64,000 nt of DNA from Flavobacterium sp. KACC 22761 (GCF_034058155.1 NZ_CP139148.1:186001-250000); one strand, 5' to 3'. Shown: positions 9,145 to 17,922, counted from the first letter of the stretch. Notes: generated from the sequence alone by a model not told the origin. A program made the numbers and translations.

Positions 9145-10317
9145 TTACAAATTCAATTTATACCCAATTCCCATTTCCAAACCTCGCAATTCCGCCAAAC
9201 CTTTTAATCTTCCTGTCAACGAATAACCTGGATAGGTTTCTGTTTTTTCATCAACTGCATGGAGAAAACCATGATCTGGGCGAACTGGGAGACTTGTTTT
9301 AGTTTTATTCATTAGAAGCAAAAATTTCTCTACAATCAATTCCATTTTTACATCACCGTTCAAATGTTCTGATTCTCGGAAAATGGTTTCGCTTTCGCGG
9401 ATGGTATTTCGAAGATGCAAAAAGTGAATTCGGTCTCCATAATCATCAATTATTTTTTCCAGATTATTTTTTGGATCGGCGCTTAATGAGCCTGTGCAAT
9501 AACACAATCCGTTTGCTGTTGAAGGAATGGCATTGAAAATCGCTTTCAAATCGGCTTCTGTCGAAACAATTCTTGGCAAACCTAAAACTGAAAATGGTGG
9601 ATCGTCTGGATGAATCGCTAATTTTTGTCCATTTCCCTCCGCAATCGGAGTTACTTCTGATAAAAAATAAATCAGGTTTTCTCTTAGTTTTTGATTGTCG
9701 ATTTCGGCATAATTTTCTAAAAGCGCCAAAATCTGTTCCGCGGTAAAATTGATTTTACTTCCTGGAAGGCCTAATAATACATTTTTAAAGAGCAACGCTT
9801 TTTCATCTTCAGATAATTGATTTCCAAATTGCAACGCTTTTTCTTTTTCAGCATCTGAATAATCATTTTCTGAATTTGGTCTTTTTAAAAGATAAACATC
9901 AAAATAAGTAAATGCATCCTGATTGTACAGCAAAGCTTTGCTTCCATCTTCGTTTATAAAATTATGATGGGTTCTCACCCAATCCAGAATCGGCATGAAA
10001 TTGTAGGTTATGATTTTGATACCACATTCTGCCAAATTCTTCAAACTAATTTTATAATTTTCAATGTATTGCAGATAATTTCCTGAAGCTCGCTTAATCT
10101 CTTCGTGAACAGGAAGACTTTCAACAACCGCCCATTCCAGACCTTCATTTTTAATGATTTGCTGTCTTTCTTTAATCTCACTGATTGTCCAAATTTCGCC
10201 AACTGGAATATGATGCAAAGCCGTAACAATTCCGGTTGCTCCAGCTTGTTTGATATCTAATAAAGTCACGTTGTCCTGAGGTCCAAACCAACGCATTGTT
10301 TGTTGCATTTTTGTCAT
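9145..10317 (-). CDS. uxuA: D-mannonate dehydratase
   Basis: Dehydrates D-mannonate to 2-keto-3-deoxygluconate, the second committed step of glucuronate breakdown. The protein of 390 aa is of UxuA length and type. It opens MQQTMRWFGPQDNVTLLDI followed by QAGATGIVTALHHIPVGEIW. Metal-site segments LAIHPDDPPFSVLGLPRIVS, NGLCYCTGSLSADP and HFLHLRN follow, then the RPDHGFLHAVDEKTETYPGYS stretch shared by UxuA proteins. It is cytoplasmic, with no signal peptide. It lies between the SDR and GH115 genes, so glucuronate released from xylan is processed from the same operon. No glucuronate isomerase (uxaC) or KDG kinase is present in the window. Confidence 0.95.
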   Translation of the reverse strand: MTKMQQTMRWFGPQDNVTLLDIKQAGATGIVTALHHIPVGEIWTISEIKERQQIIKNEGLEWAVVESLPVHEEIKRASGNYLQYIENYKISLKNLAECGIKIITYNFMPILDWVRTHHNFINEDGSKALLYNQDAFTYFDVYLLKRPNSENDYSDAEKEKALQFGNQLSEDEKALLFKNVLLGLPGSKINFTAEQILALLENYAEIDNQKLRENLIYFLSEVTPIAEGNGQKLAIHPDDPPFSVLGLPRIVSTEADLKAIFNAIPSTANGLCYCTGSLSADPKNNLEKIIDDYGDRIHFLHLRNTIRESETIFRESEHLNGDVKMELIVEKFLLLMNKTKTSLPVRPDHGFLHAVDEKTETYPGYSLTGRLKGLAELRGLEMGIGYKLNL

Positions 10318-10332
10318 ATTTATTTTTTTAAT

Positions 10333-10414
10333 CTCGCAAAGGCGCAGAGGCGCAAAGTTTTTATTTAAAAAAGTTTAAAAAGAAAAATACTTTGCGCCTC
10401 TGCGTCTTTGCGAG
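10333..10414. repeat. Inverted repeat, 25-bp arms (family ctcgcaaaggcgcagag)
   Basis: Arms at 10333-10357 and 10390-10414 have one mismatch. It is the same family as 9031-9110, with ggcgcagaggcg in place of gtcgcagagtcg. Both arms changed together, so the pairing is retained. It fills the spacer between the SDR gene and uxuA. Confidence 0.8.
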
Positions 10415-10430
10415 CAATTTTCAGCGTTCA

Positions 10431-11168
10431 CTAAAAACCAATACTATTCCCGCCATCAACAGGCAAAATAGTTCCGGTTGTATATTTTGATTCGCTTAAA
10501 GCGAAATAATAAACGGCATCAGCAATATCCGAAGGTTCTCCTAAAAATCCCATTGGTGTTCTTCCTAATACTTTGTTTTTTCTTTCTGGATCGCTGTCCA
10601 AAGCTTTTGCCGACATTTTAGTTTTGATAAAACCTGGAGCGACACAATTTACACGAATCCCAAATGGCGCCAATTCTACCGCCATTGCACGTGTCATTGA
10701 TTCGATTGCGCCTTTGCTGGCTGAATACGCAATTACTTTCGGAATTCCGTATTGCGATGCCATCGAGCTGATGTTTACAATACTTCCTGCCCCATTTTCT
10801 TTCATGTTTTTTACAACCGCTTTGCTTACTGCAAAAACACTTAAAAGATTGGTGTGAATTATGGATAAAAAATCTTCATCGGTTACGTCTAAAAATTCCT
10901 TTTTTAAATTGATTCCGGCATTGTTTACCAAAATATCAATTGGATTTTCTTTTGTGATGCTTTCAATCATTGCTGGAATTCCGGCCAAATCATTCAAATC
11001 GAAGATTACCGGAATAGCATTTTCTCCAATTTCCTTGCAAGCTTCTTCTGTTTTTTCTTTTGATCTTCCTATTATGTAAGTTGTGATTCCGTTATCACAA
11101 AGTTTTTTTGCTGTTGCAAATCCTAAACCTGAATTTCCTCCGGTTACAATTGCCGATTTTTTGCTCAT
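10431..11168 (-). CDS. SDR-family oxidoreductase, probable D-fructuronate/mannonate oxidoreductase
   Basis: Classical short-chain dehydrogenase of 245 aa with cofactor motif TGGNSGLG (residues 9-16), NNAG, catalytic Ser in VNISSMAS, and YSASK. The C-terminal lid is TPMGFLGEPSDIADAVYYF followed by LPVDGG. It is next to uxuA in the same direction. In several Bacteroidota and Firmicutes glucuronate loci, an SDR replaces the long-chain UxuB and interconverts fructuronate and mannonate, so that role is inferred here. Sequence alone supports only the SDR family; a gluconate-type reductase is the main alternative. Confidence 0.88.
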   Translation of the reverse strand: MSKKSAIVTGGNSGLGFATAKKLCDNGITTYIIGRSKEKTEEACKEIGENAIPVIFDLNDLAGIPAMIESITKENPIDILVNNAGINLKKEFLDVTDEDFLSIIHTNLLSVFAVSKAVVKNMKENGAGSIVNISSMASQYGIPKVIAYSASKGAIESMTRAMAVELAPFGIRVNCVAPGFIKTKMSAKALDSDPERKNKVLGRTPMGFLGEPSDIADAVYYFALSESKYTTGTILPVDGGNSIGF

Positions 11169-11194
11169 AATTTTTAATGTCTATTTTTTTAGTA

Positions 11195-11319
11195 CGCGGA
11201 TGAAACGGATTCGCTATCGCGAAAACGCTGATTTACACGGATTTTTTTTATTCTTATTTTAATTGGAAAAAATCAGTTTTTTTCCGTGTCTTCACGATAG
11301 CGAATCCGTTTCATCCGCG
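11195..11319. repeat. Inverted repeat, perfect 25-bp arms (family cgcggatgaaacggatt)
   Basis: Arms at 11195-11219 and 11295-11319 are exact reverse complements. Further partly paired words lie inside (gatttacacgga / ttccgtgtc). It occupies the spacer between GH67 and the SDR gene, ending 24 bp from the GH67 stop. Confidence 0.78.
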
Positions 11320-11343
11320 CTACAATTACTCCAAATAATTTAT

Positions 11344-13497
11344 TTATCCATTTCCCGGTGCAAAAGGAAATTTTAATGATTTAAAATACTCTAATGTCTG
11401 TGTTGGTTTTTCAACTCCCGCCGGAAGTTCTTTTCCTGAAAACTGCTGAAAATATAACAGACATGCATCACGCCACCATTTTGCTTCTTTGTACTGAATT
11501 TCTAACAACATTCCGACTTCGTTAAAACGTTCGTTGTCAATGTATTTTTCGGTTTTCTTCCAGACATTCTGCATATTTTTTACCTGATTTACGCCTTCCT
11601 GATATTTCAGTGCCAAACCATTCCAAAGCGTCTGACCGTTTTTCAGTTTATAATCCCACGAAACATGATGAAACCATAAGAGATCTTTTTCTAGACACGT
11701 TTCTAAATTATCAAAAAGCGTTTCAACTTCAGGCGCATATTGCGAAGTGGCATTTGTCCCCGATTTTGATCGGTCAAAACCAATTCCGTTTTTGTCTGCT
11801 TTATGATAATACGTCGGATTCCATTCTGGTCTTGATAAATTCGAAACCCACGGACCTGGCCCATAATGATGTCCAGTATCCATAATGTGATGCAATCCAA
11901 GAGGCGTCATATAATTGACCACCGCTTCGCGCGATTCGATCATTATATTTTTTACAGGTTTAATGAAATTTTCATCGTTTGAAAAAGTACACCTCAACCA
12001 TTCATCGGCTATTGTTTCGGAATCTAAATAAAGATTCCATGCCAATCTGCCGAAACCGTACCAATTTGCCTGCGCAAAAGGATGTCCTGTCCAGTTTAAA
12101 TCGTTCCCAATATTGGCAACGCCCGCAATTCCGGTTAGTTTATTATTGTATAATGAACCATCAACGACTTTAACAACGGTTGAACCTTTTCCTTTTTGAT
12201 ACGTATCAGATTCTAGAACTTCCTGAAATAATTTAGGTAGAAAAACCAAATGCGTGCTAAAGCCTAAATATTCCTGCGTGATTTGAAATTCCATCATTAA
12301 TGGCGTCTTTGGCATTGCTCCAAATAACGGATGAAAAGGCTCTCTAGGCTGAAAATCTATTGCTCCGTTTTTGACCTGAACAATTACATTTTCTTTGAAT
12401 TTTCCATCATACGGCTGGAATTCGGCGTAAGCTTGTTTGGCACGGTCATTTGCATCGTGTTCAGAATATACAAACGCTCTCCACATAATTACGCCACCAA
12501 AAGGCGCAACGGCATCGGCCAGCATATTCGCCCCATCAACATGATCTCTTCCATAATTTTGCGGACCCGGCTGGCCTTCTGAATTGGCTTTTACCAGAAA
12601 TCCTCCAAAATCTGGAATTCGTTTATAGATTTCTGCCGACTTGCTTTTCCACCAATTAATCACTTCCGGATCTTTTGGATCGGCTGTTTTTAAACTTCCA
12701 ATTTCGATTGGTGCCGAAAATCTTGCTGTCAAATAGACTTTTATTCCGTAAGGCCTAAAAACATTGGCCAAAGCCTCGACTTTTTCTAAATATTGTGGAG
12801 TCAGGATTAAAGCGTTGGCATTTACATTGGTCAAAACCGTTCCGTTAATTCCAATTGACGCATTTGCTCTGGCGTAATCAATATAACGCTGATCTATAAA
12901 ATCAGGCAATTTCTGCCAATTCCAAAGTGAAAATCCGGCGTAACCTCTCTCCACCGTTCTGTCTAAATTATCCCAATGATTTAGGATTCTGATATTGGTT
13001 TTGGGAGAATCGGCAATGTTTAAATTTTTAACCGATTTATTCGTCTGCAAAATTCTTAGGAAATTAAAAACTCCGTATAAAACGGCAACGTCATTTTTTC
13101 CGGTAATAATGATTTGTTTTTTATTTTGAATAGAAACCGATTTGATGATAAAACCTTCGCTGTTTATTTTATCAAAATCAGAATGAATTGCCTTTTTTAT
13201 TTCGGGATTTAATGAAAATTCAGCGCCTACGATTAGGTTATTTTCTTCTTTTATTTCAGATTTTATTTCTGGAACATTTCCCAACATACCCAAAAATCCG
13301 GTTTTAAGTTCTTTCTCGACAATTTTAATGGTTTCGGAGTTTCCTAAAACCACAATTCCTTTAAGATTGTTTTTATATTCTGAAACCATTGCATCATTTT
13401 TCATAGCATTATACTGAAGCCATAATTTATAATCCTTTTGTGCCGAAAGGGAAAAGGAAATCAGAAGAAAAAGAAAAACAAATCTTAATGAAGTCAT
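11344..13497 (-). CDS. GH67 alpha-glucuronidase
   Basis: Releases (4-O-methyl)glucuronate from the non-reducing-end xylose of aldouronic acids. The 717-aa length is standard for the family. A signal peptide is visible (MTSLRFVFLFLLISFSLSAQ), so it is exported, probably to the periplasm. The N-terminal domain precedes a TIM barrel with AGFSLWNWQKLPDFIDQRY. Catalytic residues by family comparison are acid E307 (VKANSEGQPGP), and D381 (GAIDFQPRE) with E409 (EFQITQEYLG), spaced 28 residues as in characterised GH67 enzymes. It is the first gene of the minus-strand xylan locus. An operator-like site lies about 120 bp upstream (13620-13633). Confidence 0.95.
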   Translation of the reverse strand: MTSLRFVFLFLLISFSLSAQKDYKLWLQYNAMKNDAMVSEYKNNLKGIVVLGNSETIKIVEKELKTGFLGMLGNVPEIKSEIKEENNLIVGAEFSLNPEIKKAIHSDFDKINSEGFIIKSVSIQNKKQIIITGKNDVAVLYGVFNFLRILQTNKSVKNLNIADSPKTNIRILNHWDNLDRTVERGYAGFSLWNWQKLPDFIDQRYIDYARANASIGINGTVLTNVNANALILTPQYLEKVEALANVFRPYGIKVYLTARFSAPIEIGSLKTADPKDPEVINWWKSKSAEIYKRIPDFGGFLVKANSEGQPGPQNYGRDHVDGANMLADAVAPFGGVIMWRAFVYSEHDANDRAKQAYAEFQPYDGKFKENVIVQVKNGAIDFQPREPFHPLFGAMPKTPLMMEFQITQEYLGFSTHLVFLPKLFQEVLESDTYQKGKGSTVVKVVDGSLYNNKLTGIAGVANIGNDLNWTGHPFAQANWYGFGRLAWNLYLDSETIADEWLRCTFSNDENFIKPVKNIMIESREAVVNYMTPLGLHHIMDTGHHYGPGPWVSNLSRPEWNPTYYHKADKNGIGFDRSKSGTNATSQYAPEVETLFDNLETCLEKDLLWFHHVSWDYKLKNGQTLWNGLALKYQEGVNQVKNMQNVWKKTEKYIDNERFNEVGMLLEIQYKEAKWWRDACLLYFQQFSGKELPAGVEKPTQTLEYFKSLKFPFAPGNG

Positions 13498-13619
13498 TTT
13501 GGTTTTTAATTTATTTTTTAAAAATTCGATTTTGAATGAATCAGCATTTTTCTTCTGTATAAAAATATTTGATAAAATTTTAATCTAAAAAATACATTAT
13601 TCGAAATAAAACAATAATT

Positions 13620-13633
13620 GCAATCGGTTGCGT
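13620..13633. promoter_or_regulatory. Operator-like site gcaatcggttgcgt upstream of GH67
   Basis: It matches gcaatcggttgtgt at 4952-4965 in 13 of 14 positions. It lies about 120 bp upstream of the first gene of the catabolic locus. Between it and 13497 the sequence is AT-rich without other recognisable elements. Shared control by one LacI-type regulator is inferred. Confidence 0.5.
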
Positions 13634-13841
13634 AAAAATATAGGATTGCTATTGAAGAAAAAAACTTTTCTTCGATTTTTTTTCAAAAAAATAATTTCTT
13701 TAACAAATAAAGGCCGTTTAATTTGAAAAACTATCCTGCACTTTCGTTCCTCGATTGAAAGCAATTTTCAGTTTTAACAATTATTATTTTTTTTGAACAT
13801 TTTCTTAAAATACAAACCTCAAAATATTAAGATATTTTTTA

Positions 13842-13849
13842 TAAATTTG
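13842..13849 (+). promoter_or_regulatory. -7 box taaatttg of the L,D-transpeptidase gene
   Basis: It matches the Bacteroidota sigma consensus TAnnTTTG and lies about 95 bp before the start at 13945. No clear -33 TTG is visible at the expected spacing, so the assignment is tentative. Confidence 0.35.
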
Positions 13850-13944
13850 AGTAAGAATACTGATTTCCCCAAATCATTTTTTTTACAACTTACTGCTTGT
13901 TTCCAATATTTTATAAGAGGATTTATAACGTAAAATCGAAAAAA

Positions 13945-15561
13945 ATGAAAAACTTTACTTTTGCCGTAATTCTTTTACTGGGAATTCTTTTTAGTTCCCC
14001 AAATGCTTTTTCTAAAAATGATTTGCATTTTTCTGAAGCCCATAAAACAATTGTTTTTTCTGTCTATTCTCCAGAAATTACTACTGCTTCAATAACTGCA
14101 TTTTTCAAAAAGTATTCTGATTTAAAAGCCTATCAAACAGATGTTGTCGCTTTATATAAAAATAAAGCCAATAAGCCGATTTGGTTTGAAGGAAATGATA
14201 TAAACGAATTTGGATATCTTTTATATCATAAATTAAATTCAACTTACGAAGAAGGCGTTCAGATTGAAATTCCGTATAAAAAGAAACTTGACGAAGTTTT
14301 TAACGAGGAGTCAACATCAAAATCGAAAATTTCAGATTCTGATACCGAACTTTTATTGAGTTCCATGTATATTTTGTACGCCAAACATGTTTATCAAGGA
14401 ATTGATGCTGCCGAGCAAGATAAAATTCAATGGTATTTGCCAAAGAAAAAATTCTCTTATGAAACATTGCTCGATTCAATTGTAAGCAATCCAGATTTAT
14501 TGAAGGAAAATAAACAGGTTCTTTTTAGTCAATATTACAAACTTCAGGAAGTTTTAAAAAAATACCGCGAAATCGAAAAAAGCAAACAATGGACCCCTAT
14601 CTATATGGACACGCCTTATAAAGACTTGCGTCCAGATGCAACTTCTCAAACTATTGCAGACGTGAGACATCGCTTATTTATAATTGGCGATTTAGCCAAT
14701 GATTCAAAAAGCAATTTTTATGATCAAGAATTGATGGATGGCGTTATGAAATACAAACTCCGACATGCGTTGACGCCAAATTACATCCTCTCGAAAGAAC
14801 ATATTGACCAAATGAACGAACCTATCAGCGACCGCATTAAAACCATAATGCTGAATATGGAACGTTGCAGATGGATTCCGCCTACACTAGAAAATCAAAG
14901 CGAATATGTGATGGTCAACATTCCTTCGTTTATGCTATATTTTGTGCGCAATGGAAATTTTGATATTGTTTCGAAAGTTTTTATTGGAACACCATTAACC
15001 AAAACCGTGATTTTTAGTGGTCAAATTGATCGTATTGTCTTTAGTCCGTATTGGAATGTTCCTGCCAGCATCATTCAAAACGAATTAAAATTAAAAATGG
15101 CCGAAGACAAAAATTATCTTGCTGATCACAATATGGAATGGAATGGCGGGAAAGTAAGGCAAAAACCCGGGCCGGATAATGCTTTAGGACTTGTGAAATT
15201 TATGTTCCCAAATCCGAATGACATTTATATGCATGATTCTCCATCGAAAAGTTTATTTGGATTTGAAAAACGTATTTTCAGTCATGGCTGTATCAATGTT
15301 GAAAAAGCAAAAGATCTAGCCATTTCAATGCTAAAAGATTATCCGGATTGGACACTTGAAAAAATAAATGCAGCGATGAACGGCCAAAAAGAAACCCCTT
15401 TTATGTTGCCTAAAAAAATTCCGATATACATTGGTTATTTTACAGCTTGGGTAACTCGAGACGGAAATATGAACTTTTATCCAGATGTTTATGATCGAGA
15501 TACTCGTTTAAACGGAATGCTGTTTCCAAATGATACTGCTTATAAATCAGATCAGGAATAA
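13945..15561 (+). CDS. L,D-transpeptidase, YkuD domain, YcbB/LdtD-like
   Basis: Periplasmic enzyme making 3-3 peptidoglycan cross-links or anchoring proteins to peptidoglycan. ATG 13945 gives 538 aa starting with a signal peptide (MKNFTFAVILLLGILF). An upstream in-frame ATG at 13897 would put 16 polar residues before it and is rejected. A long N-terminal scaffold region with peptidoglycan-binding-like stretches precedes the YkuD core (VMVNIPSFMLYFVRNG, DIYMHDSPSKSLF). Catalytic Cys449 is in FSHGCINVEKA. Most family members have Arg after HGC(I/V); here it is Asn. It is monocistronic and ends at a strong bidirectional terminator. Confidence 0.9.
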   Translation: MKNFTFAVILLLGILFSSPNAFSKNDLHFSEAHKTIVFSVYSPEITTASITAFFKKYSDLKAYQTDVVALYKNKANKPIWFEGNDINEFGYLLYHKLNSTYEEGVQIEIPYKKKLDEVFNEESTSKSKISDSDTELLLSSMYILYAKHVYQGIDAAEQDKIQWYLPKKKFSYETLLDSIVSNPDLLKENKQVLFSQYYKLQEVLKKYREIEKSKQWTPIYMDTPYKDLRPDATSQTIADVRHRLFIIGDLANDSKSNFYDQELMDGVMKYKLRHALTPNYILSKEHIDQMNEPISDRIKTIMLNMERCRWIPPTLENQSEYVMVNIPSFMLYFVRNGNFDIVSKVFIGTPLTKTVIFSGQIDRIVFSPYWNVPASIIQNELKLKMAEDKNYLADHNMEWNGGKVRQKPGPDNALGLVKFMFPNPNDIYMHDSPSKSLFGFEKRIFSHGCINVEKAKDLAISMLKDYPDWTLEKINAAMNGQKETPFMLPKKIPIYIGYFTAWVTRDGNMNFYPDVYDRDTRLNGMLFPNDTAYKSDQE

Positions 15562-15586
15562 ACCGCATCAAAAGTAAACCTCATCA

Positions 15587-15622
15587 AAACCTCCCAAAAC
15601 AAAGTTTGCTTTGGGAGGTTTT
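15587..15622. terminator. Bidirectional intrinsic terminator between convergent genes
   Basis: The stem aaacctcccaaa (15587-15598) pairs with tttgggaggttt (from 15610), followed by a T-run. On the other strand the A-run serves the gene at 15623-16546. It separates the transpeptidase gene from the convergent membrane-protein gene. Confidence 0.85.
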
Positions 15623-16546
15623 TTATTTTGCAGCACTAGACCTATGTGCGTACTTTTTAAAAATATCTTTTGTCAATGGTTTCAGCGCAATATTATTTTC
15701 GGGATGCCTTCCGTGACCGTTAAAAAAGTCAATTCCATCAGCAGTTTGGGCATACCAAATTATAGCGCGTCCGTATTTATCAAAACAAATAGTATGATCA
15801 TCAATATCAACTTTCTTCAAATGAACCAAACTTTCATCTAATAATTCAACAGGATTTCGTGTAAGCGAGCTTTGTGATTTCAAATCGCACCTAACAAGCT
15901 CGTAATGATCACCAGACCACTGCATACATTCTTTCTGCGGAAGCGCCAAATAAATAATAACACCTATCAAACAAGCAACAGCTGTTATTGCTGCAGCTCG
16001 AAACATTTTAAATTTTGACTTATAAATTCTAATTTTCCTTTTCTTATTTGGCGTTTTAATTAAAACTGGTGCTTCCGGATTTTTTAGTGTTTCAATTGTT
16101 TTTTCACTTTCATTTTTGCTTAAAACCTCGGCGCCAAAAACCGTAATTTGCTCTTCCTGAGACATTGCTTTTGCCTTAAATTTTCTAAAAGGCCTTGGTT
16201 GAAAATCAATCAAAATTGCGGCCATATCAACAGTATCGATTTTTTGGGGTTCTTTCTCACCTTTCAAAAATGCGCCTACTTTTTTATACTTATCCGTATA
16301 AGTTGTACAAGTATCTTCTATATTATTATCGAAAGGAACACCTTTAAAATCCCAATACACTTTTAAATCGTCTGGAGCAGGATTTTCACGTAATATTTTC
16401 CAACATAAATCTCTCAAATGAGCTTGAGAAGGTGTTTCCAGATAATTAGAGTTTTCCCCTAATTCTTTTTCGCTATTATATTTTCTTCGTATAGCTTCTT
16501 TATAAGCTTTTTCATAGTTGCATCTTGTAATGTGGTCCATATACAT
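15623..16546 (-). CDS. Unrecognised single-TM protein, paralog of the 20194-20820 product
   Basis: I do not recognise the family. The 307-aa protein has a cytoplasmic-looking N-terminal region of about 130 aa and a variable linker. One membrane segment follows (FRAAAITAVACLIGVIIYLA, about residues 185-205), then a C-terminal domain of about 100 aa with HYELVRCDLKSQ and DDHTICFDKYGRAIIWYAQ. The N-terminal region is clearly related to the 208-aa protein at 20194-20820: shared blocks are LRDLCW, F(L/F)KGE, (A/L)AAIL(I/V)DFQPRPF(R/K)KF. It is divergent from the two-component genes at 16927-17789, as the paralog is divergent from the kinase at 21628. A membrane anti-sigma-like or sensor-accessory role is possible but unsupported. 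Confidence 0.75.
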   Translation of the reverse strand: MYMDHITRCNYEKAYKEAIRRKYNSEKELGENSNYLETPSQAHLRDLCWKILRENPAPDDLKVYWDFKGVPFDNNIEDTCTTYTDKYKKVGAFLKGEKEPQKIDTVDMAAILIDFQPRPFRKFKAKAMSQEEQITVFGAEVLSKNESEKTIETLKNPEAPVLIKTPNKKRKIRIYKSKFKMFRAAAITAVACLIGVIIYLALPQKECMQWSGDHYELVRCDLKSQSSLTRNPVELLDESLVHLKKVDIDDHTICFDKYGRAIIWYAQTADGIDFFNGHGRHPENNIALKPLTKDIFKKYAHRSSAAK

Positions 16547-16724
16547 TCAGGATTTTCAGGATTTTTAAGATTAATTCTCGGATTTTTCAAGAAAATCAGG
16601 AAAATTAGGAATCTCCAGATTTCCTTATCAATTCAGAGGAAAATAAATGATTACTTTGCCTCAGAATTAGTGCTCGTTCTGACTCGCGATCATAACAAAT
16701 GTACAAAACTAGTTTGCCTATAAA

Positions 16725-16740
16725 TTGCGGGAAACCGTAA
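16725..16740 (+). promoter_or_regulatory. Motif ttgcgggaaaccgtaa upstream of block A two-component genes
   Basis: It is nearly identical to ttgtggaaaaccgtaa at 21219-21234 upstream of block B, with another match at 32095-32109 (minus). It sits in the 574-bp spacer 16547-17120. That spacer also holds tcaggatttt-like repeats (16545-16612) and relics of two genes. A binding site for the local LuxR-type regulator is plausible. Confidence 0.45.
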
Positions 16741-16926
16741 ATTTTAGCTTAGGCTGAAAACCCAAATCAAGACTAACTATTCTACGCTCTTTTCTTCGCA
16801 AACAGACAGTTTAATTGCCAAAAAACGATTCAGAACAATTCTGAATAGCAATGCTTATGCCAAATTTTGAAATCTTAAAAAAATGCCTTAAATAATTAAT
16901 TACTACTTTCGACGAAAGTAAATCTT

Positions 16927-17114
16927 ATGCTAAAATCTCCTTTTTATGTCTCATTATAGTTGTTTTTGCTAGTTCATGCAAAGGCAAAAAAGCTGTTCTT
17001 TTAAAAAATGATTTCCAAAATACGGAAAACCGTATTTTGCTTCCAAAGAGAACCATTAATTTTGACACTGAACCTGATAAAGGTTTTAAAATAAAGATAT
17101 CCATGCCTAAATAA
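16927..17114 (+). pseudogene. Relic of a TPR histidine kinase gene (both ends kept, middle deleted)
   Basis: From ATG 16927 the text aligns with the start of the intact kinase at 21628: MLKSP versus MLRSP. A one-base loss in a T-run follows, then LIIVVFASSCKGKKA versus IILLSLFSCKEKKT, a lipoprotein signal. It then jumps in frame to LKNDFQNTENRI and INFDTEPDKGFKIKI, matching TKNGLQNMESRI and VDFETEPNKGFKAKI, the last 35 or so kinase residues, and ends at the equivalent stop (17112-17114). About 510 codons are missing: TPRs, membrane segment, H-box and most of the ATPase. A nearby atgccttaa (16883-16891) corresponds to the start and stop of the lipopeptide gene at 21376. The relic ends 6 bp before the response regulator. 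Confidence 0.82.
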
Positions 17115-17120
17115 TTTGTT

Positions 17121-17789
17121 ATGTTTAAAAAAGTAATAATAGCCGAAGATCTAGATAGCATCAGTTTTGGAATCGAGCAAGTCCTGAAAGATTTAGGAAT
17201 TGAAAATTTCGACTATTCCAAATATTGCGATGACGCCTATTTAAAAATACGCAAAGCCATTCAAGACAATGATCCTTATGATTTATTGATAAGTGACCTT
17301 TCGTTCAAAACAGATCATCGTGAGGTAAAACTTAGTAGTGGCGACGAATTGGTACAGAAAACACGAGAAATACAACCTGATATTAAAATACTAACCTATT
17401 CAGTCGAGGACAAAAGTTATCGCATCAAATCGCTTTTTGAAAATGCGTCAATAAATGCCTTTGTTTTGAAAGGAAGAAACAGTATTGATGAACTTAAAAA
17501 AGCAATCGGGATTATTTCGGCTTCTGAGGACAAATTCATTTCACCAGAAATTGCATCTGTACTGCAAGAAAAAACCAATTTTGAAATTGACGATATCGAT
17601 ATTAAAATCTTGAAATATCTAACCGAAGGAAAATCACAGGACGATATTATCGAAATTTTCAAAAATGCCAATATAAAACCCAACAGCAAAAGCGCCATTG
17701 AAAAAAGATTATCAAAATTGAAAGACTTTTTTAAAGCCAGTAATACGGTACAGCTTGTTTATATTGCAAAAGATATGGGGATTATTTAA
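17121..17789 (+). CDS. LuxR/NarL-type response regulator
   Basis: DNA-binding response regulator of 222 aa. The receiver domain (residues 1-130) has acidic pocket E9/D10 and phospho-acceptor D59 in LLISDLSF, followed by a linker. A C-terminal helix-turn-helix (about 155-215) has ILKYLTEGKSQDDIIEIFK and SAIEKRLSKLKDFF. The HTH is divergent from the usual NarL consensus but in the right place. It lies 6 bp after the kinase relic, so it was the partner of a now-deleted kinase. The intact kinase at 21628-23337 has no regulator after it, suggesting cross-talk with this protein. Confidence 0.88.
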   Translation: MFKKVIIAEDLDSISFGIEQVLKDLGIENFDYSKYCDDAYLKIRKAIQDNDPYDLLISDLSFKTDHREVKLSSGDELVQKTREIQPDIKILTYSVEDKSYRIKSLFENASINAFVLKGRNSIDELKKAIGIISASEDKFISPEIASVLQEKTNFEIDDIDIKILKYLTEGKSQDDIIEIFKNANIKPNSKSAIEKRLSKLKDFFKASNTVQLVYIAKDMGII

Positions 17790-17922
17790 AATTATCCCCA
17801 GTGGTTTCTAACGCGCTTTTTGTCGATTTTTGAGCGATTTTCATCGTATTTAATTATTTGATAATAATGACTTTACAATTTATTCACATTAGTTTTTTTA
17901 ATTTGAATAAAAACAAAAAGTT

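Noticed and set aside
17017..17038. Perfect 9-bp inverted repeat (aaaatacgg / ccgtatttt) that looks like a fourth copy of the ACCGTA motif
   Set aside because: It falls on codons for NTENRIL in the kinase relic, matching NMESRIQ in the intact kinase, so it is inherited coding sequence rather than a regulatory site.
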